The notes under the pieces were generated by a model, which saw nothing but the letters and a program-made list of their open reading frames with translations, ran no database searches and was not told the origin of the DNA. Positions 1 through 12,619 of a DNA stretch of 64,000 bases are shown here, piece after piece. A program made the translations under genes and the position numbers. The number at the start of each line of letters is the position of its first letter. The first letter of the stretch is position 1. Source of the stretch: Coprinus comatus (lineage: Eukaryota > Basidiomycota > Agaricomycetes > Agaricales > Agaricaceae); contig JAWPGT010000037.1 of the NCBI GenBank assembly GCA_034638255.1, forward strand, positions 150,972-214,971. The letters are read 5' to 3'.

Positions 1-3000
1 ATAACATTGAACTTACCATTCAAGACTGTGGCGTATTTCTTGAACATTTACATATATAAGAAAATAAGAAAATTTGAACGTTCTGATCGACAGTATAAGT
101 CTTTTGTCATCGTGAAACGTGTGTTGCACAAAAGAAGTTTGATCTGGGGATGATAATTGAATTTTTTTTATATGTTTAAGTGACGTTATAATATGTTACT
201 GACCATACTGACCCTTTGTCATTCACTTTTCTATTGATTCAATGTGGAGGGGCGCCGAGCCTCTAATTGCACCCCGGATTGATGATCATTTCCTTTTTTG
301 GGACCATGATGATCATGACAAAGTGACTCACACACATCATCAGAAAACGAACATGCCAATGTTCGATTCCCTCAGAGGCCATTTCATCCGAGCAATAATT
401 ACAATCTCTTCAAAGTCTCGCAGCGACACTTCTTTCATTACAACATTATTAAGCTAATTCCATCATGTTATATGAGAGCCAAGGCTTTGAGAAACGGTGG
501 TTTTGTGCGCCCGGCGAAACTTGAGAAAATTCACGTCCAATAAAGTTCAGCTAAAGTGATTATAGAAGATTTTTCTGGTCACATTCTCACTAAGCAAGGT
601 TCTTCTTATGTTCTTGATCGGTAGTGGCACGCCCTTTACAGTGACTATATTGGGTTTATCCCTCTCACAGTATGTGCCTGTGAGCCTCATGGTGTGAATG
701 AATGTAGACATACTTGATACCAACTTCCGAGAAGTGACGACTTTTGCATTTGTACTCCTCTCTTTCGAAGGCAAAAAATTGAGTGAATATACTTGAGTGG
801 AATATTAAATGGGTCCTACCGATGAATAGACGAGGAGATTGAATTATTAAAAGGCAACATCTCGTCAATAAGCAATTTCAGGGTACTATTGTTTGCCATG
901 ATCAGGTGGGATAATACTATTCCTGTAACGTTAGGCGGGATCCTCGGGACGTGTCCCCTACGATTTCAAGGTTTCGTTTTTGAAACAAATGAACCAGAAT
1001 CTGAGCGAGCGAAAGCGGAATCCTTTTAGAAATCCTAGTATAACTCATAACTGATAAACGCTCAGTTCGATACTAAACAGCTTCTACACCAATTGAGAGA
1101 AAAAGACTGAACTTGGAACTTGACAACTAATTGGCAGTGCACATTTCTGACAATAGAAAAAAATATGATATCTTCTATTGTTGAGAGTGGCTTTCGCGAC
1201 TGTATTGAGAACAAGACTTTCCTAAAACAACAATTTTGAACGTAAGTGATGATCAAGAATATGACAATATGAGAGGTTGATCAACAGTAAAAACTCGGAG
1301 TACCATGCACGCACTGCCTACCAGTACTGCGGAGTATTAGTTGAACCTTACTTTACTTACGGGATGTCAATTGTCCATTGTCAGGCATTATATTACACAG
1401 CTTCATGATCTTCCTTCATCAAGATCAAGAAGAGGTCGAAGTGTTCCTCAGTAGCTGATATATGCCACTGGGGACAGTGCCTTGCCAACGGAGTACTAAA
1501 GATATTAATAAACGTTTGTGCATCAAACATGTGATTTTCTTTTCTTAAAACTATTTCATGCGTATGCTAGTATGGCATTTGGGGTCACTCTGCCTGCTTA
1601 TGCTTTTGGAAAAAGTCATTCAAGTTCATTGTCGTGATTCAGCTTGGTTAGTGCTGAAAAAGTAGGCATTTTCTAATGGAGTTTAACGACTAAATTTGGG
1701 TCTCAAAAGCACAAAGTATACAGATAGAACGTTATACCCAGAATCTAAAAACAACTCCTTCTGATGTAATGATCTAGTCAACCAAACACCGGTTTTACTA
1801 ACAAAGATGTAATAATGATAAATGGTAACTAAAGCACTGGTCTACGTTTCGTTTCTACATGTGATTTGGTACGAGCTACTAGGGGTATACTATCAATCCT
1901 TAGTAGGGAACGGCATAAATTCACCTATGTGTAAGTCACCGAGGTCACCGAATTGATGTTAAAGTACAAGACCAAGACAAGCTGATGTCGATTTCAACGG
2001 GAATGAGCTTCTTAACAGGTATTGAAGTCATCGCTTTTTGAGTTTCTTCTATTGATATTGATATCTAAGGTGCTAAAAAGCCACGCGAAACACACATGGT
2101 TTGAGTGCTGTGCGTTTTGGGGTTAATTCTATTTTGCAATTGATAGTGATGTGTTTTTTTGTGGATATGTGCTATACAGTACAAGGAGGCTAAGTTTCCC
2201 ACCAGTGAGTTGACCTTTCAATTTTGTATATTTGTTCTCATATGTGCTGTAATTTTGGGGATTAATCGATAAATTTGATGCGCCAGATGTTATATTTTTG
2301 TTTTGGAGAATTCTACCCAAGTCATTAAGGTACCTTTACTTCCGAATTTGTCGTCCGAGATCGCCGCAAAGTGGCAGGCAGTGCTGGCTGGTTAACAGGA
2401 AGAAGGAGGAGTATACAAGCGAAATGAGCTGTTGAGTTTAGGCTGCGGTCTATGATGTCTACACCTTGTATGTGTAATGATAATGATATCATAAGCATGG
2501 TAAACACAGCCATGACCCATGCCGAGTCTTGGTCTACCGTATACATCATTAACTGCATCAAAAAGTATTAATAAACGACACCCTGTATTACGAAAATGTA
2601 TTTATAGAAACTTCAACCCTTTCAAAATAGGAGGTTGCTTCAAATGATAACTTGGGTGCGGCTACTATAGTATGGACTTATAATTCTAGCCGCGACCCAC
2701 ACCCGGGAGTGATTTGAACCTAGGAATTACTGTATAGCATTGTGGTTCGTCCGATATGCCCAGTCTCAGTGGCAAGCAGTACAATGGATACGACCTTCGG
2801 CTTCGGACTGGAGTATTGAGCAAAGTTGTGATCATGAGAAGTAGAAGCGTTTTTTTTTGAAACATTGAATTCTTTTGGTAGTAGATCCGTAGTAATGCGC
2901 GAAGTTAAGGATGACAATTGAATACTTGAATTTGAAGTGGAGTATGGAGTTCTTTATTATTGGCAAGACAATAGAGGACCCTCGGTTGAAGGTTTCAGTT

Positions 3001-6000
3001 GTGATGGTGTTACTACTAGTTGGATTGATGTAGTAAACCTGTTCTCCTGTGTATTACCAACTCCTCTTCGATTTCTTTTAATTAGTATCACGGTATGGTA
3101 GTAGACCACTACAGCGGCGGTTTGTGTCGCTTTTTTGTATCTAGGTAGTGCTAATAAGTTTCAATATGGTCAGTGATAGATATAGAGTAGTAGTTCGAAG
3201 CCGAGTCTCCCATTACTATGAGCCGGAGGATAAATGCCAAATTGAATGCTCGAACCATTTATTTCTATTCAAGTTCCGGGAAATTTAATTGGTTGTAGTA
3301 CCGTTGGAGTATCGCAACACAACCGTATCTCCTAGGGACGATCCTAGGAATGAGCCAAATCTATCAAATGGTACTGACGTTCAACTTCTACATTACCGGT
3401 ATGGAAGACACTATATTCATTGTTCGTACTTTTTTAAAATAACAAAGGGAATTTGGTGATCGAGTAAGGGGAAATGACAAGGATAAAGAAAAGGGGTGAA
3501 CGTTGAACCACAAAAGATCATAGCCGATACCTTCCAAAAACACCTAAGAGATTGCCAAAACGTATATTGAACTTCCCGGTATACCATAGTAGATGTTTCT
3601 TTGATGGAGTCCACACGTAGAGCCTCCTGTCCATACCAATATCATGGAGCAGTTAGTATTTGGTAGTACTTTTAGAATTATCAGTGAATTATAGTTATAT
3701 CTGAATGAACTTTAACACACGGTCACTTGTGGGCTCCGTTGAATCAAACTCTCTGATTCTCCGAAACAAAGTCACCAGATGAATAACTGCACAGTTTAGC
3801 ACAATACAACGCAACGGCCTTCGGAGGAATAACGTCGATCCAGTTGGGAGTTTTATAAATGCTATGTAAAGTTCGGAAATTAGTATGAAAAGTTCTCACA
3901 TTATGTTGATATATGATAAACTTGAAATTCGATTCACTCACTTCCGACCGCACCGAACTTGTTTGATAACTTTTTTTTATAACAGCTTGAAGCTTGAGCG
4001 GGCGTAGTACTACTAAGAAGACTGAGATTTTATTTCTGGTTATCGATATCACTGTTTTTCATTGTAATCAACCATCTGTGTTAAGTTGTAGCATATGATA
4101 ATGATTCTAGTCTCTGATGGATCTATGCATTATCATCATATGTTTTAATTTCCAAAACTAAGGATTCAATGTTCAGAACTGGAAAAGAAAGAACCATTTT
4201 TTAGATTACGATTACGATTACCCTTATTACTACCGAAATTGACTGCTACTTACTACTAAAGTCATATGCCACAATTATGGTGCACAACTAATTAAATTAA
4301 ATTAAATTGTTAAAGTCTGTAACGGTGAAATAAAATTCAAAAAGAGCTTTTGATGCGGAGTGTAGCTCGTCAGAGGGGTAAGAGGTCCGGACTGTTTTTG
4401 GAAAGTTTAAAGAGAAATAAAAAGAAATCTTTAGTTATGATCTCTTGAGCGAAGGGTCTAGTTTTTGGAACTTCAATTCGGAGATGGGTAGCAGGGTCAT
4501 TGGCGGTGGTAGCGAGTCGAGGGGCCTGCGATTCGAACTTGCTGAAGTTGTTTATACTGATCTGGATAGGATAGTGAAATCGGTCATTGGAATCCGGACA
4601 ATGAACCGACCACCACTAAAGCCTCAGAATATATCAATTTAGTAGTATATTGAAGATACTCTGACGTTGACATTTGACACTTACTACTATTACTACTCCT
4701 AACATCGGTATTTTTTTGGTGACACGGCGCCCATCTTCTCTTTAGATGAACAGATAGCTCAACGGCTCCGAGAATACCAACTTCCACTCCATAAATCTTG
4801 ATTACGACCTCAATTCAGACTTCTCTGTGAAATTTTAGTTCCAATCAGTTCCAACTTCTCGATCCTCCACCAGCCAATCTTTTCACTTCTACTAAGTTCT
4901 AAAAGAGAAAAAATCCCTCTCTCGCCGATGACACCCGGATAATGTCATGACTCAACTTTTCATATGGTGTGATAATTTCAATTACATAGACTTGGGGTCT
5001 AGGTATTGCATTTTCCTTATACCAACCAACAGTCTTACTCATCCCCGATATGTCAATTCCGGCGTGTTTGAGAAGCATATGGTTAAAACTTAACAAGTTA
5101 AAAAACTCACCCGCCGACTGGAACCTTTCTGATGAGCTCGGATCATCCTTTCTACGTTCCTGCTTACATTCGGATTCGGGTTCGTAGGGGGAACGTGTAA
5201 AAACGGTATATCGGTTATGGATGACAAGTTCCCGAATGAGGGTATCCCTATGTTGCATTTGCATTAACTAAATTCGTTCCAAATGGGTTCTAGTCACTAT
5301 CGACCAGTGTTCTTCTCGAGGGTTTGGAATGTTGTAGGTTGAGTCATGAAGTTTATTTGACTGGAAGAGCGAAGAAAATAAGACAAACTGAATGTGTAGA
5401 GAACAAGTAGTCTTCCCAATAGTACACAAATTGGAATGGTATATAACATCTAATACATGCGTTTGGCACGTTTTTTTTGACTGACATTAAGCACTGATGG
5501 TGGTAACCCATATGTAAAGTGGAATGTATAACACATGCATCAATTAATAGATCCCAAGAGAAGCTCCTGCCGAGGCATCGCTGTTGTTGATGTTACTGGT
5601 TTTGGATTTCGTATGATGGTATAAGTGTTGGCCCTAGGGTAATAATCCCGACTCGAAATAATATTAAATAGACCCGTGCCATCAAAAGTTCGGGAGTGAA
5701 GTGGATAGTAACTACATAGTATGGTGGATGGACCAGGAAAGTTGGAAGGCCCATGCTCGTGTGCTAAGAGTAAATTTTGTGAAGGGTTTCCGTTGTGGAT
5801 GATATCATAGGTACGTATGTGCATGGATTTTCCTCGTGTTACGCGTTTTCTCTCGAGAATTTACATTATTATTTTAAGTAAGAGTATTTTGGGATCCGAT
5901 TTCGGATACAGAAGAGTTCAGGTGTGGTTGAAGTCTTTTTCTGTTTCTGTGGGCCGTCATAGCCGGAACTATTTCTACCACTGGATACGGAGACAACGAT

Positions 6001-6300
6001 GATTTCCGCTTGAGTGTTTCCTAGGTAGTTTTCAGGTGTCATGATTATTTGAATGGGCGCTGAACTAGTGAATCAGAATATAATTCAGAGTTTGAATCAG
6101 ACACTTGGGGTATGTCAGAATGGAAAGTATTGGTTCTGGAAATAACACTCGGACCGATATCGAGGACATTGTCGAGTTTATCAGCGGAGAGACGACGAGC
6201 GTATGGATCACAAGACATATTGTGGACCCCATTATGATCCGCGGAGGGGATCTGACGTGGGAGCTAGATAAGGAATGAAGGACCCAAAGGAACGGTAAGG
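1..6300. other. No supported gene; A+T-rich accessory sequence
   Basis: I read both strands and found no open frame with a recognisable domain or a convincing series of splice sites. Short open stretches on the minus strand at 3744-4052, 4899-5264 and 5540-5824 are longer than most; the last two could be exons of one degraded gene, but I recognise no family and could not join them with good splice sites. A short inverted repeat at 2641-2715 is the only structured element I can point to. The region is best treated as non-coding or strongly decayed DNA. Confidence 0.5.
2641..2715. repeat. Imperfect inverted repeat with tRNA-like B-box flank
   Basis: The arms read inward as GGGTGCGGCTA (2654-2664) and TAGCCGCGACCC (2687-2698), separated by about 22 bases, and the outer bases CAAAT and ATTTG also pair. 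Next to the right arm the minus strand contains AGGTTCAAATCA, which resembles an RNA polymerase III B box. No full cloverleaf can be drawn, so this is a fold-back repeat or a decayed SINE-like fragment rather than a tRNA gene. Confidence 0.4.
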
Positions 6301-6386
6301 TGGTCTGGATAAGGCAAGAGTGAACCAAGCGAACGGTAAGATTGGCTTGGATCGATTTGCTGGTTCGCCCTTGGCTCTTGTCGACG

Positions 6387-7549
6387 ATGATAGATTTGCT
6401 TTGGCCCAGTCTGCCCGTCGAGCTCAAGTCTCTTATCCTCGAGTTCATTGCCCAAGACAGTCCACGCGATGCCCGCTCACTGCGTCTCGTCTCTCGCGAC
6501 ATCAACATCTTCATCTTGCCACTCATCTTCAGGCATCTCAACATTGACTCCATCCAACACCTTCATGCCTTTACACGCACCATCCTTCCACCCACCTCTG
6601 CTCACCACAAACTCAAAAACAAAGTACGACTTCCACCATGTCCTCTCTCTGTCTACAACATCATCTCTCTTGCTCTCACTCTCCCAGTCGACAGACCATC
6701 TATCGAGAACTCTTTGGCTGCAGTCGGTCCTGCCTTTGCTCGTCTTCGCTACCTTGCCACTTCATCCAGAAATCTATCAGCAAACGCCTTCTGGCTACGA
6801 AACATCACGTGAAACCAACTCATATCATGCTCCTCCACCCAGGCTGTCCACGTCCAGTTAACTGGCGTGATTCTGTCTTCAGCAATGTCACCCATATATT
6901 CACTTCCAGTCTCGATTCCCATGGAAATTCCACAATATGTGATCTCCAAAACTTAACACACATCGCAATTACCACTAGACCAGAAATAGCAGAGAGCACA
7001 ATCAAAGAAATATCTACAAGGATTGAAGTACTACTTGATTCGTCCGTACTACCCAATGTTGTATCAATTGTACTTGCTCTTTCATCATTCCCCACGCCGC
7101 CACCACAGTTTCTAACAAACGAATACGAGAATTACTCGGCTGTCTTGTCGCGATGGCGTAATCATCTCGAACGATGTCTTGCTTCTTCAAGATTCTACGT
7201 TCTCCCTGATCCTCGTTCACCACAAAAGGAATGGGAGTTTATGGTACATGGTGGGGGACCCGATATATGGGAACAGGCGGCATTGTATCGAGAAAAACAT
7301 CCTCATGCAACGGTTTTCGATCCACAAGAATCCGAATCTCCACTAGATACCATCTTATGGTTTGGTCCAAATGCACTTCAAGGCGGACCCGATGATGATG
7401 ATACGGATACGGAGATGGTGGGGGATCTAGTTGAACCAGAGAGAAAACGTCTTATGATGCGTTGGAATGTTGATTTGATTCGGAGCGAGGATTTCCAAGA
7501 AGAGGAGAGGTTGGATCCTGAAGAGGTTGGTGAGTTTGTTGGAGGTTGA
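6387..7549 (+). CDS. F-box protein, apparent frameshift near 6805
   Basis: The first 142 or so codons encode an F-box-like N-terminus (WPSLPVELKSLILEFIA, then SRDINIF), the usual Skp1-binding start of agaric F-box proteins that act as substrate receptors of SCF ubiquitin ligases. I chose the ATG at 6387 because the open frame further upstream has no ATG. The first frame stops right after FWLRNIT (about 6812). The continuation, from KPTHIMLLHPG to EVGEFVGG, sits in the next frame and runs open to 7549. No GT-AG pair explains the change, so one base is missing or extra around 6800-6812. The C-terminal part has an acidic run (DDDDTDTE) near its end. Rejoined length would be about 387 residues. 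It is either a recent pseudogene or a gene with a sequence error; the substrate is unknown. Confidence 0.6.
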
Positions 7550-7559
7550 TCATTTCAAG

Positions 7560-9340
7560 TGAGTTTCTTCGAGTTCTACTCTTTATGGATATTCTGACTT
7601 GTATTGAAAGTATGGTGTTTCCATTCTTCTTTTTGGGTTTTATTTCCACGTTCGGAATATCAGCAAGGTCAATTTGGTTAGCATATGTGGTTAGGGAAAT
7701 CTTCTGTTTTGTACGCAAAGAATATTTGAATCAATTTCTGATATCTAACGAACGTTCAGTTCCACTTTAAATCATTAGCCTGTAGAGCTCTGCGAAGTTC
7801 GCGGAAACTGGGTATAAGCGATCTCAATTGCATTAATTCAAGAAAATTTGAGCAGAAATTCAATTGAACACATCAAATACATTGTCCTCATTGGTTTATG
7901 GAAGGTATCACGTTATCTCAATGCTGATGGCAAATCTATTGATGGTGGATATGTGTATGTAACGTAGTAAGTACCATATGAAGTGGCTTTGGTCGTCGTG
8001 GACCACTAAACATGAATATTGCATAGCGGTTGTTTTTGTAATTGGGATTTGGTTCATGAATCTTTTTCAAACCGTGAATGCAATATCTCAATGAATTCTC
8101 ACACCGGCACCTTTCATATAACCTGCGAAATTGGAAGAGCGATGATATCATAAATTCATATCTCTTAACTGATCATCCCATCGATCAATGCGACTTGCTA
8201 AATGCGTCGAATTGGGGTCAAGTTTCGATACCAAATTCAACAAGGGGGTATGTATGTAATCTGTGTATAGTATCACATTTAAATGATTTTGACGCCGAAC
8301 TGTATTCGCCTAGGGTTGGACTGTATCTTTCTATTCAGTTGATGCATGGTTTTGTCATTTTTAGGGACTCTTCCCTCGAATCGTTCTTATGCCTTTTCTA
8401 GTTTTCTGAAATCTCTCTTTCAAATCTTTCACTCTTTTAATCTTTCAATCTTGTTCCCGAATCCGCTTTCCAACCCTTTTTTTTTCCACATGGCACTACA
8501 CCATGGAGAAGTGTATTAATGGTTCGTGGTTTGGTAGGGATCAATTAAGCAAAAAAGGATTCAATCGAAAGGAGCTTTTCAACGAAAGCGCCCAATAGTA
8601 ATATCAGTAATAAGTGTAAGTTTTATTGGGATATATATTTGGGATGATGAAGTCTGGATTGGGGGAAGTGAGCCATTGTTTTGGATCAGAGTTACTACCC
8701 TCGTTTTTGGCGTTTTTGTTTTTTTAAAATTGTACCTAGCACTTGAAGTTAACCTTGACAAGAACCTTGCAGATTGGAGATGGAGAAGGGTCCCTTGTTT
8801 CCTTTTCGTTTATCACATACTCACAGACACTCGTATAGACAATGGAGAATTCAAAGTGTAAACGTCTTTGAGTTCAAGTTCGAGAATCGGGCGTCGGACT
8901 CTTTTTTTTTTTTTTTTTTTTTTTTAGGTTTGAAAAAGTTGATTTGGAATCAAGATCTAGTGGGGTGATGGTGAAAGTTAACGTTCAATGATAATGTCAA
9001 ATGGTGTGGTTTAATTAATGAATGAAGGTTAATGTTGGATGTGTTGGGTGGAAAGTTGTAACCCTCCCTTCTTAATAGGATATAGGATATAACTTTGGGC
9101 TGTGGATGAGAAGAGTGAATGGGTTGTAGTTCTGTTAAATAAAACTTTGGGAAAGTAAGGTGTTGGGGGGGTTGGAGGTTAGTGAGTGCTTGCTTTTCAT
9201 TTTTTTGATGGTTTTTTTTTTTGGCCAAGGTGTTATGGGTGATTTACTTAGTATACTAACATTCCTCTTTTGAAGGTTCGTTGAGTGTCAACAGATAAAA
9301 CTTGGTACTGCACAAGTACTTATGTAGGTCATATCATTAA
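7560..9340. other. Intergenic, no gene seen; contains 24-T run
   Basis: Between the forward F-box gene and the reverse F-box pair I see no domain-bearing frame. A homopolymer of 24 T occupies 8902-8925 and ends in TTTAGG. Short open stretches at 8078-8401 and 8950-9228 have no recognisable features. Confidence 0.5.
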
Positions 9341-9344
9341 TAAT

Positions 9345-10838
9345 TCATGAAAACTGTGGAAGCCCATCCAGTACATAGAAGGGTTCCTGAAGAGAAGAAT
9401 CATAAAATACGATTCGACACATTTCTTCTCCAATCACTAGAGTAGTTCTCCAAAACAAATAATGTTTAAAGCTACTACTTCAGACCCATCACCAGTCCAT
9501 TCATACCGAATGGTGTCCAATTTATCTCCTTGGCCTTGAACTACAAATGTGAACGGAGTTTGAGATTGATAATTTCCAAGTCGAGTCACTTTATGATTTT
9601 TTAAGGGGTCGTCATGGTATACAGATATTCCCAAGAACTCGTTCTGGGCAAAGAAGATTATACGCGTTTCATGACGGAATTGGAATGGAAGTGAGATCTG
9701 AACAATTGGATACACCTATTCTAAATACTTTCCTAATCGCACGCGGTTTGAACGAGTTATCGTATGGAATAATGATACAAAATTGCAGCATGGTTTGCAT
9801 GCACAAACCAAAAAGGGGTTATGAAATAGAAAAACTGCAATCAAATAAATTCATTAGTGACCATGAAGAGCAGGTATATAAACTTACCAGTGATCGTTTG
9901 GTTATGCAACGTTCGGTTTCAAACTCGAAAACATGCTTTGGTTGTTCACAATCCACATGATAGTGAAATAACCGAATTTTCATGGTGTTTGGCATCAAGA
10001 ATTGCGCAACGTAATAACTATTATTTAATGCTGTACCATCACTTGGGTGTGGGGAGGAAATGTTGATAAAAGCGTTGCATCAAGTGTCGCATTAGGTCCA
10101 TGACCAACTAGATCAACTTGATAGATTCTGACACGATAGGGCGCTAGGTTCGTTTCTTTACACATTACATGTTGAGCAGGGAATGATGATGACATGAAAC
10201 TGACAAGTACCTGTAGCAGATATCCGGAACGATAACAGGCGCGTTGAGTTATCCACCCAAATCGCATGAAGGTGTGGCTTATGGCGCTCTATATTAATTA
10301 ATTCACAATATTTTCGTTCTCGACTGTCAAGGTCAATAGAGTAGATGAGGCCCAAATTCGTAGCTGCTATCATCCATACCACCAGGAATGGTGCGACTAG
10401 ACTTGGCGTCGCCCTGGGTTGTGAGGTCATGTTCAGTACAAGGAAACAGATAATCATCTGTTGTCGTCCACACTGTCGAAGCTTGATGTCGTTGCAAACA
10501 CCACTTTTGTAATTCATCTCCAGTATAATCTTCCAGCTCTTCTTCCAATCGTTCTCCCGTCGTTGATTCCAGCTTATGTACAATGGGGCACCAAATTAGT
10601 CGTGAGTCCGTGGCTGAAAATAATAATTTCGAGGCCTGAAACAACGCATGATTAGAGTACTGATGGGGAGAAAAACACGCTTTGGACATGCCTTTTTGAG
10701 TGGCATGATGCTTTTCAAATCCAGGTACATGATAATATCTTGTAAAAGCTCCGGTGGCAAAGATTCAATCGCACTCGTTTTATGTTTCCAATTTATGGTG
10801 CGGCAATATTGTATGCAAGACTGCAAGGAAGCAAATAA
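9345..10838 (-). pseudogene. F-box paralog B, frame-disrupted
   Basis: Reading leftward, the frame opens with an F-box (AIESLPPELLQDIIMYLDL) preceded by the family motif TINWKHK. It then passes a possible GC-AG intron (10636-10691) into GERLEEELEDYTGDELQKW, and continues through SIDLDSRERKYCELI, WVDNSTRLLSFRISATG, IYQVDLVGHG and FFAQNEFLG. Every block has a counterpart in the neighbouring gene at 10.9-12.5 kb, so the two are tandem duplicates. The frame changes once near 10375 (after TIPGG) and again near 9455 (before EEMCRIVFYD), with a stop at 9345-9347. At least two disruptions without plausible introns point to a pseudogene. The intact relative would be an SCF-type substrate receptor. Confidence 0.6.
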
Positions 10839-10889
10839 GGTATGATAGGAGAGTTTGAAGACAGGTGATTTGGAAAACGTGGTCGAGCA

Positions 10890-12472
10890 TGGACGGCGTC
10901 GGCGGGTGGTTGGTAATTCTAGGTGAATAGGTTTTCCGTCGATTATTCTTACACAACCCTCATAGAAAACCATCCGACAAAGCTCTTCGCTAAAAGTGAA
11001 AGCACCGAGTTCATATGATCCACGTACAAAGTCAAATCTTTGGACCCGAAACACGGCATGAGTTCCATCAGAATCCCACTCATAATGAATGATACTATTC
11101 TAGAGTAGTGTAACACGACTGTGGTTGAAGGACTACAATGCATATGACAGATCCGAAACGAGTACGCTTTGTATTTGCCCAGCATCGCCACGGTAAACTT
11201 CTCTGGGTCATTATGGGGGCTATATATTCCTTTGAATTTGGATTCCGCAAATAGGACTATGCGTGTTGTATGAGGAGAACGATAGGGTGGTGAGATACAC
11301 AAATCGTTCACAGCCGGCACGACTATGCTGAACATAGTTGTTGACTTCCTTGGGTTTGTACGAATCATGGGAAGGGATAATAGTAAAAAAAACTCTAGCG
11401 AATTGTGTGTGTGCCCCACGAAGCAGAAGGTGGTGATGAAAGACAAGAACTGTCAGAAGGCTAAAGGGTTGTTCTCAATCAATCTACATCAAATGAAGAA
11501 CTCGCCTGTGGGGGTCCTACACAACTAGGGTCTTGCAATACTGTGTGAGGTGCTTCCTCGTCATCACAGGTAAGAACATCCTCATAATGAAACATTCGAA
11601 TTCCTCTAGCTTTCTTCGTGGTATACCGATCAACGTAATAATGGTCATTCAATGACGCAGAATAACAAGGCCTAGGGGAGGAAAGGCTTGAAATATGTTT
11701 TGCAACGAGGTTAGCATCAGTTCCATGGCCAACTAGATCGACTTGATATATGTCGATGGATGATGGTTTTCGTCGTTCGTCTGTAGAACGTAAGCCATAG
11801 TAGCAACGGACGAAATAAATGTATACGTTACCTGTCACCGAAATCCGAAAAGATAGTTGCTGTTTTGAATAGTCAACCCAAAATGCATAGAGATTGCGAT
11901 TCTGCTTTCTGCGAAGGCTGATTAACTCCTGACAATTTCGTTCTGGGCCGTCTAGGTCGATGTGGTAGATAAATACGGCATAAGTAGAGACTATCAACCA
12001 CCAACCACTAGGTGTAATGCGACAAAACAGAATTTTACTCTCATCATTGAGGCGACATTTCTGACGAAGGGACCTAGAGTGATCTATCGTTTTCCACGAC
12101 ACGGATGCGTGAATTCGACGCAAGCACCATTTCCGTAGTTCTTCTGGTGTATATTCTTCTAACTCTTCTTCCAGTTTGGCACCCATCGTATCTTCCAGTT
12201 CGCGCGCTACATTATATCATACTTGGTGAGAATTAATCAAATCACAAAAGAACTTGGAAGTCTAATGAGAATATATATAAATTCGCCACATAATACACGA
12301 CAAACACTTACCATTTTAAGTGATAACATGCTGTCCCAGTCGAGATACGTGGTAACCCTTCGAAGCACTTCCGCGAGTAAGGACTCGATAGCAACAGTCC
12401 CACATTTCCAATTTATCAAGCGGAGAGCTTTAATGAAAGGAAGTAAGAGAATATGGAGATATTCAAGCTAGC
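10890..12472 (-). CDS. F-box paralog A, possibly decaying
   Basis: Minus-strand exons carry an F-box-like start (INWKCGTVAIES, TYLDWDSMLSLKM), then MGAKLEEELEEYTPEELRKW, HIDLDGPERNCQELI, YQVDLVGHGTDANL, a segment around RIVLFAESKFKG, and a C-terminus ending near GKPIHLELPTTRRRR (about 10900). The order matches paralog B block for block. One intron appears to use a GC donor (11504-11505) with an acceptor near 11457. A frame change near 11100 needs either a roughly 49-bp intron or an indel. I could not fix the start codon or join the F-box exon in frame to the rest. No stop separates its last frame from the F-box of paralog B. Role by family: adaptor of an SCF ubiquitin ligase, target unknown. 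Confidence 0.5.
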
Positions 12473-12535
12473 GTAATCTTCGCGGTTGAGAACGGCAGTT
12501 GGGCATGGAGAGTGGGCAGGGCAGGGGCAAGAGGG

Positions 12536-12602
12536 TAATATCCTATATCCTATATCCTATATCCTATATCATATATCATATACTAGCGGGATACCCGCTA
12601 GT
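12536..12602. repeat. 7-bp ATCCTAT tandem array and 9-bp hairpin
   Basis: About six copies of the unit TATCCTA/ATCCTAT run from 12536 to 12581; the last ones drift to ATCATAT. They abut a perfect hairpin, ACTAGCGGG-ATA-CCCGCTAGT (12582-12602). It lies between the F-box pair and the next gene. Nothing here suggests coding. Confidence 0.8.
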
Positions 12603-12619
12603 TTAGTAAAATCCAAAAA

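Noticed and set aside
2690..2770. Possible tRNA gene on the minus strand
   Set aside because: A B-box-like AGGTTCAAATCA is present, but the T-stem does not pair and no acceptor or anticodon stem can be drawn.
4899..5824. Two minus-strand frames as a beta-trefoil or protease-inhibitor-like gene
   Set aside because: The strand-like pattern is suggestive only; no diagnostic motif and no convincing intron joins them.
6448..7223. Other frames over the F-box gene at 6.4-7.5 kb
   Set aside because: Overlapping frames on both strands are compositional shadows; only one chain carries F-box features.
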